From Areca catechu (taxonomy: Eukaryota > Streptophyta > Magnoliopsida > Arecales > Arecaceae): a stretch of DNA of 64,000 nt. Below the pieces are notes generated by a model. That model was not told where the DNA came from. It did not search any database and worked only from the letters and a program-made list of their open reading frames with translations. The position numbers were made by a program, and so were the translations under genes. The stretch is from the NCBI GenBank assembly GCA_021397845.1, contig CM038050.1, forward strand, positions 9,986,471 through 10,050,470. The letters are read 5' to 3'. Shown here in pieces: positions 9,859-22,524 of this stretch. How positions within the stretch are numbered: position 1 is the stretch's first letter; every line of letters begins with the position of its first letter.

Positions 9859-11974
9859 ATGTCGGGGTCTTCTAGGAGCCTTTCCTCCGGCTCTAGCAGG
9901 GGTTCACCGAGAGGTGAATCCGGTAGAGTTTTATCTGAGAAAGATCGATAGGATCCCACAGGGAGGTGGGATTAGTAGGAATCCCCAGGACGAAACCAGT
10001 AGGGGAAGAAGTTATGGTAGGAAACGGAGCCCGGAACGATCACCGGATTCTGTTAAAAGCTCCTTCTCCCTTGCCAAAATAGAAGAAATTAAACATTGCT
10101 ACCACGTTACTCGGACCTTTCACACAATTCTTCCAAAACCCGAAGAAAAGGTAGATAAACCTCCAATGCACTCTATCGCCATATACGAAGACCACTTCAA
10201 GGCTGGTCTTCAGCTTCCACTTCACCTTTTCTTCACAAAATTTTCAACCTCTACCAAATAGTCTCTGCTCAATTGATCCCCAATAGTTTTAGGAACATTT
10301 GTGGGTTCATAGTTCTCTGTAAACTTAGAAATATAGAGTTGAAAACATCCTTGTTCACCTCTTTGTTCATGTTGAAAGAGATTTTCATGGCAAAGGGTGG
10401 TGGGTCATAGGTCCTCGGCCAGGCCGAAGACTAATAAAAGGGATCCCTAGTGCGATACATGGGTGGAAACCTTGCTTTTTCTTTGTATATTACCCCCACT
10501 AGGGATTTAATATCGAATGAAAATCCCCGCGTTTGGATGCAAACGCTGGTAAAAAGGTCTTGAGAGATGATATGAGGGACTTTGAAGTTCTGTCAGAGCC
10601 AGAAATTCCTTCTTTCAAAGAATTGCTGAAGGAGGAGAACCTTCATCGCGCTCATATTAGCGAAGTCCCGACATTAGGTAGAATAAGTGGTCTTCGGATT
10701 TTTCTTTCTTCCTTTCTCCATGTACATGTATATGACAAAATTTTTGTTTTTGATCGCAGGTAAGAAAATGAAGCCACAACTTGAAAAAGTCTGACAGGCT
10801 TCTAAGAAGAGAGCAGTGGCCGCTCCTTCAATGACTGAGATCAGAAAAAAGAAAAGGGCTGAGGAGGGTTCCAGCGCACCTCTGATGAGGCCCGCAACAG
10901 ATGAAGTTGTTCCTTTTGCATCTCCAATTCCTCCCGAAGCGGCCAGAAGTCCATCTCCGAGGGTGCCCCCCTCGAAGAGTTCTTCATCGATGCCCACTAT
11001 GGATCAACGTTATGTGGCATTTAATAAAGAATCTGTGATCGCCCCTTCGAAGGACAGAAGTCATGAAAGGTCGAAGTACCGATCCGAAGATGGTCCCAGA
11101 TAGAACGCCACTTCGGAGGGGGGATGCAACATTGATTTTACTACCTTCTCGGATCAAGAGGGCTTGGAGAATCCTGAATTGGCGAGAGAACTGATGAAGC
11201 ACACTCTTCTTCCAAAGGAATGGGACAAACTTAAGTCCCGGTGCATTGAAGAAATCTCGGATTCGGTGTTCTCATCCGCTTTGAAGGTAAATATCCATTT
11301 GCTGTGTTAAACTTAGGTTTATAACTACTAACTTTTCTTCGTTGCTATTGCAGATGATGCACGACATTACTCATATGGAGGAAAGCATCTTCGATTTCAG
11401 AATAACCTACAGAAAGATGAAAGAAGAAGTGAAAGCGGCCAAAGTCGAGAAGGCCATAGCTGAACAGCAAAGACAAGCTATGGAGGAGAAGCTCGTCCAA
11501 AGTGATGCTTCGGTTCAGAATCTAAAAGCCGAAGTGAAAAAAATCCGATCGAAACGTGTTGAACAAGAGGCGAGGTCTAAGAAGAGAAAATCCAAGATTC
11601 GGTCCTTGGAAGCCTCGCTTTAGGAAGCTACTGAACGTTTCGAAGAGGCTTCTAAAAGAAGGGAAGAGGCCATCGAAGAAAATCGATCTTTGAAAGATCA
11701 ACTGGGGAAGACAATAGAAAATTATAAAGCATCTCCAGCCTTCGAAGCTGAAATGGTTGAAGCAGGGACTCATAGCTATCAAGGAGGCTTCAATGATGGA
11801 GTGGAGGAGGTGCAAAAACTTTACCCAGACTTGGACATTTCATATATCCAACTGTTTGATCTTGAGAGTCCAACTGTGCTTGAACTCCAAACGGATCCTG
11901 AAGCACCAATAATGACTGAAGAGGTGGTGGATCCGATTGATCTAACCGATGAAGCCCCAACAGAAGACTTGTAA
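9859..11974 (+). pseudogene. Antisense ORF (aORF) of Tat element 2, PF04195-like with coiled coil
   Basis: It starts with ATG at 9859, followed by a Ser/Gly-rich N-terminus, then a segment (AIYEDHFKAGLQLPLH, then in a shifted frame LIPNSFRNICGFIVL) that resembles the 'putative gypsy type transposon' family PF04195. Later exons are joined by recognisable introns: one ends at the CAG near 10759, another runs from a GTAAAT donor near 11287 to a TTGCAG acceptor near 11353. The C-terminal half (11360-11740) is a long K/E-rich coiled coil, ending in an acidic tail with TAA near 11972. Internal stops and frameshifts make this copy non-functional. The role of aORF proteins is not known. The label rests on family resemblance and position. 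Confidence 0.65.
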
Positions 11975-12049
11975 CTTTTCTCTCTTTTTTTTTTTTTTTT
12001 TAAAAGAATGTAAAAAAAGTGTTATCAATAAAAAACTCCTTTTGGCATT

Positions 12050-13420
12050 TCCAATTGCGTGTGGTAGAATAGAAATTTCCTAAATGTGAGGTCTTCGGAT
12101 AAATAAGAATTCGGAGGCACATAATACCGAATACTAAGTCTTCAAACTTTAGATAAAAGAATATCAAATAAAGATCAAGTTTCCTGGACTTAAGATGAAA
12201 GAAATTCATATATGAAGATCAAGTCTTCGGACTTGAATTTACGCTAAGTTTTCGGACTTAGGACAAAAGAATTCCAAATAATAATCAAGCCTCTTGGACT
12301 TGAATTTATACCAAGTCTTTGGACTTAGGATGGAAGAATACCAAATAAAGATCAAGTCTTCGGACTTGAATTTACACTAAGTCTTTGGACTTAGGATGAA
12401 AGAATTCTAAATAATAATCAAGCCTCTTGGACTTAGGATAAAAAAAATCCAGATATGAAGATCAAGCTTCGGACTTGAATTTTATGCTAAGTCTTCGGAC
12501 TTAGGATAAAAGAATTCCAAATAATAATCAAGAGGTGGACTTAGGATAAAAGAAATCCAGATATGAAGATCAAGTCTTCGGACTTGAATTTTATGCTAAG
12601 TCTTCGGACTTAGGATAAAAGAATTTCAAATGATAATCAAGCCTCTTGGACTTAGGATAAAAGAAATCCAGATATGAAGATCAAGTCTTTGGACTTGAAT
12701 TTTATGCTAAGTCTTCGAACCTAGAATAAAAGAATTTCAAATAATAATCAAGCCTCTTGGACTTGAATTCACACTAAGTTTTTGGACTTAGGATGGAAGA
12801 ATACCAAATAAAGATCAAGTCTTCGGACTTGAATTTATACTAAGTCTTCGGATTTAGGATGAAAGAATTTCAAATAATAATCAAGCCTCTTGGACTCAGG
12901 ATAAAAGAAATCCAGATATGAAGATCAAGTCTTCGGACTTGAATTTTACACTAAGTCTTCGGACTTAGGATAAAAGAATTCTAAATAATAATCAAGCCTC
13001 TTGGACTTAGGATAAAAGAAATCAAGATATGAAGATCAAGTCTTCAGACTTGAATTTTACGCTAAATCTTCGAACTTAGGATAAAAGAATTTTAAATAAT
13101 AATCAAGCCTCTTGGACTTAGGATAAAAGAAATCCAGATATGAAGATCAAGTCTTCGGACTTGAATTTTATGCTAAGTCTTCGTACTTAGCATAAAAAAA
13201 TTTCAAATAATAATCAAGCCTCTTGGACTTGAATTCACACTAAGTCTTTGGATTTAGGATGGAGGAATACCAAATAAAGATCAAGTCTTCGGACTTGAAT
13301 TAACACTAAGTCTTCGGATTTAGGATGAAAGAATTCCAAATAATAATCAAGCCTCTTGGACTTGAATTTTCACTAAGTCTTCAGACTTAGGATAAAAGAA
13401 TTTCTTGAAGCATTTGAGAA
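12050..13420. repeat. AT-rich minisatellite of Tat element 2, about 110-130 bp unit
   Basis: Degenerate units repeat AAGTCTTCGGACTTAGGAT, AAAAGAATTCCAAATAATAATC and AAGCCTCTTGGACTT about ten times. Each unit holds a small palindrome of the type AAGTCTTCGGACTT. It is in the same place, between integrase and aORF, as the 120-bp repeat of element 1, but shares no clear sequence with it. From 13420 to 13860 a second set of shorter repeats (CTCGGCACTTCGTGAGGTAGAT, four copies) follows. Confidence 0.92.
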
Positions 13421-13884
13421 TTAAGATAGGCTGATCGGCCCTACCTCGGCACTTCGTGAGATAGATCCGAAGACCATTCTATGTCTTTTTGCATCGGGAC
13501 TAAGACAGGCTGATCATGCCCACCTCGACACTTCGTGAAGTAGATCTGGAGATCATCTTAATGCCTTTTAAATTAAGATGGATTATTTTGAATCCAACTC
13601 GGCACTTCGTGAGGTAGATTCGGAGATCATCCTCATGCCTTTTAGATTAAAATGGACTATTTTAAGTCCAACTCGGCACTTCGTAAGGTAGATCCGGAGA
13701 TCATCCTCATGCCTTTAAGAGAAGTAAGATAGGCTAGGTATGCTTACCTCGATATTTTATATAGTAAATCATGGAGATTATCATAATACCTTTAAGAAAT
13801 AGAATGAAGATAAATAGATTGAATCTGTATTGATGATTTTGAATGAAACCTTTATTGATAATATTTTCGGAGGTTTTGTACATT

Positions 13885-15349
13885 TCAAGGTCGAGGTAAT
13901 GGAACACCTCCCAAAGTTTCCAGCCGATAAGTTCTAGGTCGAATGACTTCTTTGATCCGGTATGGCCCTTTCCATGTAGGAGAAAGCTTATCCTGTTCTG
14001 TTGGCTTTGACACTTCGGACTTTCGTAGAACTAGATCTTCAGGGAGAAAGACCTGTTCTTTTACATGAGAATTGTAGTATCCTGCAATTTTTTGCTGGTA
14101 CATAGCCATCTTTAACTGTGCCTGAAGCCACGTACCTTGCAATAAATCCAGGTCAATTCTTCAGCGTTCAGAGTTTTCGGGTTTCTCATAGTGATCAATC
14201 CGAAGAGAGTGCAAAGAGACCTCTATAGGAAGGACTGCTTCAGTACTATAAGAAAAATAAAATGTAGATTCACCAATGGCAGTTCTGAAAGTAGTTCGAT
14301 ATGCCCAAAGAATCGAATTCAACTCATCAGCCCATGATCCCTTAGCATCATTTAACTTGATTTTTAAATCATGAAGAATAGTCCTGTTGGTCACTTCGAC
14401 TTCTCCGTTACACTGAGGATGCCCTACCGAAATGAGATTGTGTAGAATATGATATTGAGTGCAAAAGTTTTTTGAACTTCGGGTTGTCAAACTGTCTCCC
14501 GTTGTCAGTTATAATAGAATAGGGAATTCCGAAACGGAAGATGATGAAATTTCTTACGAAACTTTCAACCTTGACCGCAGCAATCTGGGCTAATGCTTCA
14601 GCTTCGACCCACTTAGTGAAATAGTCAATGGCCACAACAAGGAATTTTCGTTGTCCAGAAGCTAGAGAAAATGGACCAAGAATATCCATTTCCCATTGTG
14701 CGAAAGGCCATGGAGCTGTTAATGGAGTCAGCTGATTGGGGGGTCGCCTTTGCACATTGGCATATCGCTGACAATGATCACATTTTCGAACAAATTCTGC
14801 AGAATCCTTCTGGATGGTAGGCCAATAATAACCTTGATGGATTATCTTGTATGCCAAAGATCTGCCCCCCAAATGGTCTCCGCATATCCCTTCATGCACT
14901 TCCCTGAGTGCGTAATCTGCATCGGATGGGCCTAAGCATTTCAGCAAAGGTTGTATGAAAGACCTCTTAAACAATGCTCCATTCAAGATGACATATTGAG
15001 AGGCCGTCCACCGAAGTCGTTTAGCTTCCAACTTATCTTCAGGCAAGGTACCTTCTTTTAAGAATTTGAGGATTGAATCCATCCATGAAGGTTCATGTTC
15101 AACTTGACAGACTTTAGCTAGGGATTCTGATATGCTGGGGTCCTCAAGATATTCCACATACGTCCTCCCAAGAGAATCCGATGCAGTGGTTGCAAGTCTA
15201 GAAAAAGTGTCTGCTCGAGAATTTTTCGTCCTTGGCACATGAACAATCTCAAAATATTCTAACCCAGAAGCTAGGCTTCGGACCTTTTCTAGGTATTGGA
15301 TCATATTTGGATTTCGAGCTTCGAAATCACCTTTTACTTGATTCACCAC
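13885..15349 (-). pseudogene. Integrase and end of RNase H of Tat element 2
   Basis: The frame at 15349-14408 holds the end of RNase H, the HHCC zinc region (HEGICGDHLGG, CDHCQRY) and the D and D residues of the core (AIDYFTKW, ITDNGRQF). A frameshift near 14480 moves the Glu part (NGEVEVTNRT) to another frame, 14490-14161. The C-terminal domain (13885-14142, with PTWKGPYRI) follows after a further break. Homologous to element 1 integrase along its length. Confidence 0.9.
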
Positions 15350-15399
15350 TAGTTGTGAATCAGAAAAAACTTTGACCCTTTTTATTTCCAGCTTCTGGA

Positions 15400-16860
15400 A
15401 AATTCTAAGTCTAACAATGAGTGCTTCATACTCTGCTTGATTATTTGATACTTATAAAAAAAATCGAAGAGCATATTCAATAACCTGCCCATTGGATCCG
15501 GCCAGAATTAAACCTGCACCACAGTCATTGGTGTTTGAAGCACCATCAACATGTAACATCCATATAAACTCTGGATTATCTTCGGCTTTTTCTTCTTCGG
15601 CCCTTGATTAGACCTCTTCAGATCCCCATGTGCACTCAGCTATAAAATCAGCCAAAATTTGAACTTTTATTGATGATCTGGGCTGATATTCAATATCAAA
15701 TTCTCCTAATTTAACAGCCCATTTTGCTATCATTCCCGAAGTATCAGGACAACGAAGTATAGCCTTTAAGGGTTGATCTGTCAGAACCATAATAGAATAG
15801 GCTTGGAAATAAGGTCGAAGCCGTTTCGCCACAACCACTAGTGAGAAGATGATCTTTTGTACTCTAGGATATCGGACTTCAGCTTCATGCAACACCTTGC
15901 TGATATAGTAAACCAATTTTTGTGAATGACCGGCATCTTTTCGTATCAGAACCGAACTAACCGCTTCATCTGTGGCTGACAGATATAGATAAAGTGTTCT
16001 CCTTCATAGAGCTTGGAGAGCAATGGTGGGTTTTTCAAATATTCCTTCAACTTGTTGAAGGCAATTAGGCAATCTTCTGTCCATTCAAAATTTTGAGTAT
16101 GACGAAGAACCTTGAAGAAGGATAAACACCTTTCTGCAAAGCGAGAAATGAAACGGCTCAAAGAGGCTATTCTTCCTATTAGCCTTTGTACTTCTTTCTT
16201 GCTAGTAGGGTGCCTTATAGTTCGAAGAGCTTATATTTTTTTCGGGTTAGCCTCTATTCCCCGCTTGGTAACCAAGTATCCCAGGAACTTCCCAGAAGTT
16301 ACATCGAAGATGCATTTGGTTGGGTTCAGCCTCATCTGATGGCGTCTTAGGGCATTAAAGGACTCTTTCAAGTCTGTAATATGATCAAACTTGTAAAGAC
16401 TTTTTACTATCATATCATCAACATAGGCCTCCATGTTTCTCCTAATTTAGTCTTTGAAGACTTTGTTGATGAGCCTTTGAAAGGTTGCTCTAGCATTCTT
16501 CAGCCCAAATGGCATCATTTTGTAACAGTAGAGTCCTTTTTCTATAATAAAAGCAGTTTTCTCTTCATCTTCAGGATTCATTCGGATTTGGTTATAGCCT
16601 GAGAAGGCATCCATAAAGCTCAGCATTTGATGGCCAGCTGTAGCATCAACCAACTGATCGATCTTCGACAAAGAAAACATATATTTTGGGCATGCTTTGT
16701 TGAGATCCGTATAGTCTATACAAATCCTCCACTTGCCATTTGACTTCTTCACCATGACTACATTTGCTAGCTAATACAGATATTGGACCTCTCTTATGAA
16801 ATTTGCTCCAAGAAGTTTATTAACTTCTTCATCAATTGCCTTTTACCTTTCCGGAGCAAA
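15400..16860 (-). pseudogene. Reverse transcriptase and RNase H of Tat element 2
   Basis: In pieces: FMDAFSGYNQIRMNPEDEE, FGLKNARATFQRL, the catalytic YVDD (in MEAYVDDMIV near 16425), LNPTKCIFDV, and the connection and RNase H parts (YISKVLHEAEVRYP, ALRCPDTSG-type motif). At least four breaks (near 16440, 16235, 15945 and 15600) separate them. Catalytic Asp residues remain, so the damage looks like neutral decay. Confidence 0.9.
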
Positions 16861-17838
16861 ATTTCTCTTCTTCTGACATACTGGCTTATAATTGGGAGAT
16901 ACCTCTAAGCGATAAGTAATCACTTCAGGCAGAATTCCAGGCATGTCCGAAGCTGTCCAAGCAAAAATATTAGCATTATCTTGAAGAAAGAAAATTAGTT
17001 TTACCTTTGACTCCTCATCGAGTAGGCTGCCAATTTGTAGAAGCTTGGTTGGTTCATCTTCGGATAATGGTATGAGAAGTGTCTTTTCCACTGGTTCTCC
17101 AGAGTTTTCATATTCATCTCTTGGATCCAGCTGGTCAAGTGCCGAAGGTTTGGACGTTTGCTTATTTTGAATCATGAGACACTGATGAGCAATCCTTTAA
17201 TGGAGTCTTACTTCTCCTATGCCTGTCCTGGTAGGAAACCGAACCAATAGATGGTATGTTGAAACTATGGTTCTGAATTTATTCAATGCCGGACGCCCCA
17301 AGATTGCATTATAAGCTGAAAAAGTTCTGGCCACAATAAAATTGATTGGAAGGGTCCTTTGAAATTGTTCGGACCCAAAGGTCACGGGCAAGACCATTTC
17401 ACCCTCAACTCCAACTTGATTTTTGCCAAAACCAGTTATTGGAATGAGAGATCTTCGCAATTCATGCCCAGACAATCTCATCCGAAGAAAAGTATCATAC
17501 AGCAACACATCAACTGAGCTTCCATTATCAATTAATATTCTTTTTACATCAAATTTGGCAATTACTGTCGAGACCACTACTGGGTCGTCATGCGGAAGTT
17601 GTACATCTTGAATATCCTCAATAGTAAAAGTGATAGATTTTTTTCCTTTAAACCCCTTCGGTACATTCTCTTCAGCTTCCCCATCCCATGCCGATGACCG
17701 ATGAAGCATCGCAACATCTCTACCGGTTGGCTTCTGATGAGGCAAATCAGCTTCTTCAGATATTCTTGGAAGGGCAGTTGCTTCGGCTTGAGACTCTGGG
17801 TGGTTGACATATTTTTCCAGATATCCTCTTTTTATCAA
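16843..17838 (-). pseudogene. Protease region and RT linker of Tat element 2
   Basis: The frame 17838-17197 contains the CCHC-distal peptide IKRGYLEKYV, then VKRILIDNGSSVDVLLYDTF with D-N-G in place of D-S/T-G, FGKNQVGVEGEMVLPV and YNAILGRPALNKF. The following frame (17175-16843) is the PR-RT linker with the motif ANIFAWTASDMPGI. D-N-G is shared with element 3, so it may be a family trait and not a mutation. Confidence 0.82.
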
Positions 17839-19257
17839 ATCCTCGATGGCATCCCAAAGCTGGAAGCATTCTTCAGTATTATGGCCATGGTCTCGATGAT
17901 ACCGGCAGTATTTTCTTTTGTCCCTTGCTTTTGCCGGTGTCTTCAGGGGACGTGGCCTCTGGAAATATTTTTCTTTTTCTATCTTCAGTAGAATCTTTTC
18001 CTTAGGTAAGTTAAGAGGTGTGTAGGCGTCGAACCGGTTGTTCTGTTGTCAAGACCTGGGGCTGCGCCTAGAAGTCGAAGCGTTGTTAAAGGATGTTGAT
18101 GCATTCTGTTCTCTGGTACTTTTCTTTTTAGGAGGGAGTCTCCCCTCTGCTAGTCTTTGGCTTGCCGCTTGCTCTTCAGCGGTAACATACTTCTGAGCTC
18201 TTGCCAGCAGCTCGACATAGCTCATTAGGAATCTTTTGTCCAGGAAAAAAGTGAACCTGGACGATTTTAAGCCTTTCTTCAAGGCAGATATAGCTACATG
18301 TTCATTCAAGTTTAGAATTTTCAAAGTGGCCGAATTGAAACGATGAACAAATCCTTTCAAACTTTCTCTTTCTTGTTGCTGGAGAAGAAACAAACTGTCA
18401 ATGTTGCGCGGCATCTTCTGGCATGTTCTGAAGTGTGAGACAAATTGCCGCTCTAATTCAGTAAAGGAATGAATTAAGTTCGGAGGCAGGTTCGAATACC
18501 ACATTCGAGCGGATTTCTTCAAAATAGTGGGAAAAAAAATGCAGTAGAGAGCATCAGTTGCTCCCTACACCATCATATGTGCCTTATAACTCCCCAGATG
18601 GTCAAGGGGGTTCGAAGTCCCATCATAGGCCTCCAATTATGGGATCTTGAAATGCTTAGAGATAATTGCATCCATAATGTCATTAGAAAAAGGGGGTTGA
18701 GAGTTGAAGGTCACAACCTCATCATTTCTTCTTAGTTTTGAAATTCTTGCTATCTGTGCTTGTATAGCCTTGAATTTCTCCTGCACTTCATGATTGATCT
18801 CTTTCTGCCTTGAACTTTCTGGCATATAGCTTCTAGAAGAAACAGAGGGAGATCGCCGAACCTTCTTCCTTTCAGCATGATCCACCACTTGTCGATTTGG
18901 CGGAGAGATGTAGCGGCCATGAGATGACCGGATCTGTGAGAAGCTGGGGGTAATCTCTCGACGTTGATCTTGCTCCCTCTCAGGTGGACAGCTGGACCGT
19001 GGAACAAAAGGAGGGCATTGCTTTTGGGCTTCAACTTCATTAAAATGCTGTACTAACGTTGTCAAGGTTTCTACCTTGTTCATCAGATTCTCAAATTGTT
19101 GCTTCTCCACCATTATCATAGAAGGAGGTGATCCCTGAACCGCCGAAAGAGCGCTGACCGGAGGTCTGTTTGATGGAGGAGCCTGCTGCTCCTGACTCGT
19201 GGAAGCGTTCTTGCTTTTCCCTTTCACTATTCTTGCCCAGCCAAAATTCTCCTTCAA
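17838..19257 (-). pseudogene. gag of Tat element 2
   Basis: It starts at an ATG at 19257, about 25 bp after the PBS. Gag core motifs: MKKSARMWYSNLPPNLIHSF, ERQFVSHFRTCQKMPRNIDS, LKKGLKSSRFTFFLDKRF. The CCHC-like zinc region lies near 17840-17940. Stops near 18630 and 18040 break the frame. Close in layout to the gag of elements 1 and 3. Confidence 0.88.
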
Positions 19258-19280
19258 AACAGAGGAATTAAACTTCTTAC

Positions 19281-19296
19281 CCTACCTGGTGCGCCA
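19281..19296 (-). other. Primer binding site of Tat element 2
   Basis: On the minus strand TGGCGCACCAGGTAGG follows the LTR end ...CATCAACA after a three-base spacer GAT. The same arrangement is present in elements 1 and 3. Confidence 0.75.
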
Positions 19297-19299
19297 ATC

Positions 19300-20187
19300 T
19301 GTTGATGCTGAACCTTTGTTGACCGAATGGAGTGATTTTTTGCCGGATCGTCGTCGATCGGTACCGGCAAAAGAAGCCCCTGATCGAAGATTTTCCAGCA
19401 GGGGACACTCTGATGCCTAAGTCAGGAAGAGCTCAGACAACAGCATAATGGAGAGTTCTTGGGAGCAAGGAGGAAAAGAGAAATTCAAAAATGCCAGGAG
19501 AAAAGATAGCCAAAAAAGATCCCCTGAGTGTCCCCTCTTACCAGTATTTATAGGCTCCAACGTAACTACTTACGGTTATGGAGTTTGCAACTACTTCATA
19601 ACTGTAAGTAGTGGCTGTCAGAAAAGCCGTTACACTTAGAATTTGTTCAATCTGAGGTTTCGGACTATGTGGATGGTTGCAACAACCTAAACAGATTAAC
19701 TGTTTGTCCAAGAAACCCACATGTTCCAAAATCTTCTTTCTTTTAAGAATAAATCCGAAGTGAGCCCTACATTCTCTTTAGTAGAGCTCTTGAAGAGAAT
19801 GTTAGCTTCACACTCTGGATCCTTTTGGACGTAACAAAAATAAATACTTACAGTCTTCGGATCAAGGTGGGTGTACGAAGCCGAAGACATAGGGTTGATG
19901 ATATCTTCTGGAACAGATAAAGCCATAAATATTAAGTATGATCTTCGAACCGATTTAATAATACGAATCCGAAGACATAGAGTAAAAACTTATATCCTGG
20001 ATCATAGGTATGAAACCTTGAATATTAGGCATAGTCTTCGGACCAAGGTGAGTGTATGAAGCCGAAGACCCAGGATTAATAATGAGAAGACGGTAACATG
20101 AAACCGAAGACTCCTTTTGCCAGCTGATGTGACCAATAAAATAAAAGAAAAAATAATTAATTAGAATAAAATCGGGATATCATAACA
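19300..20187 (-). repeat. 5' LTR of Tat element 2 (888 bp)
   Basis: The minus strand starts TGTTATGATATCC (20187) and ends CATCAACA (19300). A TATA box (TATAAATA on the minus strand, plus coordinates 19545-19552) lies in the expected part of the LTR, with a conserved segment downstream (GTGTCCCCTGCTGG type) shared with elements 3 and the solo LTRs. The distal 150 bp contain partial repeats of CTTCGGATCAAGGTGNGTGTA. Confidence 0.88.
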
Positions 20188-21948
20188 ATATTTATTTTTA
20201 TTATTGCCCGTAAATCATTTCCTGGTAGAATTCTGATGGAATCGGATGATCTTTCGATCTTTTTTGATGATGATGGAGAGTTACTCCTTGGTACTTTGCT
20301 GTGAGAACTTGCAATCTAAACCAAAATTTTTAGTTGGAGACCCTCCGATACTCAAATTAGTAGGAGTGGGATGAACTATAGCAGTCGAAGATGAGAGCAA
20401 ATAAAATAAAAAGATAGTACTTAGGAGTGGTGGTATAGCATATCTGGTCAAGAATCTCCTCTTATCTATTTTTATAGTTACTCGAAATAACCGAATGCCA
20501 TCAAGGAGATAGAATAACCGAATACTGTTAGGGATAATAGTTGTCTATTAGAAAGTTAAGAATATTGAAAAAGTGGGATAACTGTATTCCATGGGTAACT
20601 GAATACAGTTTGTCCATTATGTTCTTCAACTAGAATATCCAGAAGTTGTTGGCCTCTGCTAGATGCTCGGATACTACTAACTCCAAGTAGATAAGATAAC
20701 TCATTATTGGTCTGAGTAGGCGAACTATTCCAAGTTGGCGAAGCCTGATGTTGTACATAGATAGCCTTGCTAGAACTACCTGAGTAGTTAGACGATCTTG
20801 CATAAACGTTCACTATCGGAGAAATAGTCGGTATCAAGTAGCCAGTCTGTTTTGATAATGCCACCTAGTGCAGATAAGTAGTCAACACCGAATAAGTACT
20901 CAATATGGCCGATCGTGCCGAGTAGTCGGTACCAAGTAAGTTGACATGTGCCCTGCATGCACAGGACTTAAATCTCGGCATCATGCATAGGATTCGATCT
21001 TGAGTTTTGCTTATTTTTCATCGAGCCAAGCTCGAGCTAAGAATATTAAGGCTCGATCGATCTTGAGCAGAATTTAGAACTCAAAATTTTAAATCAAGTC
21101 AAGCTTAAACTTTCAACTACTCGACTGAGTTCTTTTCGATTGCACCCCTAATTAAGCAACCTACAAATAAGGGACCATGATTTTATTATAAAATTTTTTG
21201 ATGCTAATCTTTTACTTTACATAAATTACTACATATCTCTTTTTATATCAATTAGAGATTGTACAAATATATCATCAATTCTAATTTTAATTTTCAAAAT
21301 AAAAATAATCAATCATTAATAAAATAAATATTAAAAATAAATAAAAATAAATGATATACTGATTGTTAAAATAATTAATGGAGAAAAGATCAAAACTATT
21401 TAAATTATAGTTTTTGATATAAAAAATAATGTACTTAAATTTTATCCAAATTGGAAAAATGATGAGTTATTCCATTATTTGGTTTTTTTTATTTTTTAGT
21501 CTCATCTGTGATCTGTGTCGAGACCACACGAGCCTCCTCACGTGATTGACTAAGTTGTCTGATGGGAAATGTGATGTATTTGATGGAATCACAAGTTGAC
21601 ATGTGATTTCATAATGAAATCACATTCTTAAAATGTGGCTCCATCGAAAATAAAACCGCAATGCAATTTATGATCTCATCCTATTTAACTAACGGTAATA
21701 GATTCAAAAATAACTTTTCTGTTAACTGTACATTCAAAAATAAATATTAAAAATATTATTTTTAAAAAAAACTGTAAGGCCCTGTACGTATTTTATTAAT
21801 GCATTGCATGGATGTTTCAATTGGGCTCATTTATTGCCAAGAATCAGTAATGCTTTTTTTTACCATGCTGTTTGGAATTATTCTCGTGCATGCGCATGTC
21901 TTGGTATTTCTGAAATTGATCTTCTATATCTTATGTGATCGGAAGATA
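20188..21948. other. Non-coding, AT-rich stretch
   Basis: No gene is visible. 20220-20860 has the texture of an old LTR (a TATTTTTATAG motif near 20470) but no ends could be fixed. 20990-21170 has a GAGCCAAGCTCGAGC-type sequence that may be the edge of a DNA transposon. The rest is AT-rich without features. Confidence 0.4.
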
Positions 21949-21953
21949 TCTTT

Positions 21954-22519
21954 TATTATCATCGAATTCAAGTGTTCCTTGCATACCATCAAGATTTACT
22001 CGATCAAATTTTTTTTGGGATTCTGTAAAATAAACTTACTCACCAGCGGATTTTCGATGGAAACATTCCGATACCTAAGTCAGCAAGAGTTCGAGTAATA
22101 GATACATAATCAAAAAAATAAACAGGAATGAGATAATACTTCAGCTAGCTATTCTTACTTAGTCCCGGAGATCCTTTCTTACAGGTATTTATAGGCATTG
22201 GCATTAACAGAATTTAGTTGAAAAGGACTTCTTGCAGTCAGTTCCAACATTATTCCATTGAGAACTAACTCGAGCCTAATATAACGATTAATAATTATTT
22301 TGGTAGAATAACCAACTCTTTCTTGCCAGCTTCATTCTTCCTGAGATTGGTCGGTCTTTATGAGTGAGTCGGATTTTATAGGCAAGTTGGACTAATGGAT
22401 CCGTAGAGGCGGTCGATCGATTGCCATCTCACCCGTTTTTGGACCTGACATGACCTTTTGTTTATCCTTCCGACCTATTATGACCTTTTATGAGTCAAAT
22501 CACTTGGTTTATCATAACA
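21954..22519 (-). repeat. Solo LTR (566 bp), TSD TCTTT
   Basis: The minus strand starts TGTTATGATAAACC (22519) and ends near TGATAATA (21954, final CA changed). TCTTT flanks both sides (21949-21953 and 22520-22524), and no internal retrotransposon sequence is attached. It aligns in inverted orientation to 24110-24670. A TATA box is visible as GTATTTATAGGC near 22182. It is the product of LTR-LTR recombination of a Tat-like element. Confidence 0.85.
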
Positions 22520-22524
22520 TCTTT

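Larger units (their letters stand above)
9081..20187 (-). mobile_element. Tat-lineage Ty3/gypsy retrotransposon (element 2), host of element 1
   Basis: Minus-strand order: complete 5' LTR (20187-19300), PBS, gag, PR, RT, RNase H, INT, a minisatellite (12050-13400), a plus-strand antisense ORF with introns (9859-11974), PPT, and the first 177 bp of the 3' LTR (9257-9081), which is then cut by element 1. The rest of the 3' LTR must lie left of the window. The right flank ATATT (20188-20192) is the candidate target-site copy. Gag-pol frames carry scattered stops, so the copy is old. It is AT-rich compared with element 1 (GC-rich), so the two belong to different families of one lineage. Confidence 0.9.

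Noticed and set aside
12050..13420. CRISPR-like look of regularly spaced palindromic repeats
   Set aside because: The spacers are themselves repeated, the unit is about 115 bp, and the host is a plant. It is a retrotransposon minisatellite.
20220..20870. Possible additional LTR
   Set aside because: It has the texture of an LTR, but no TG...CA ends, target-site copy or second copy was found.
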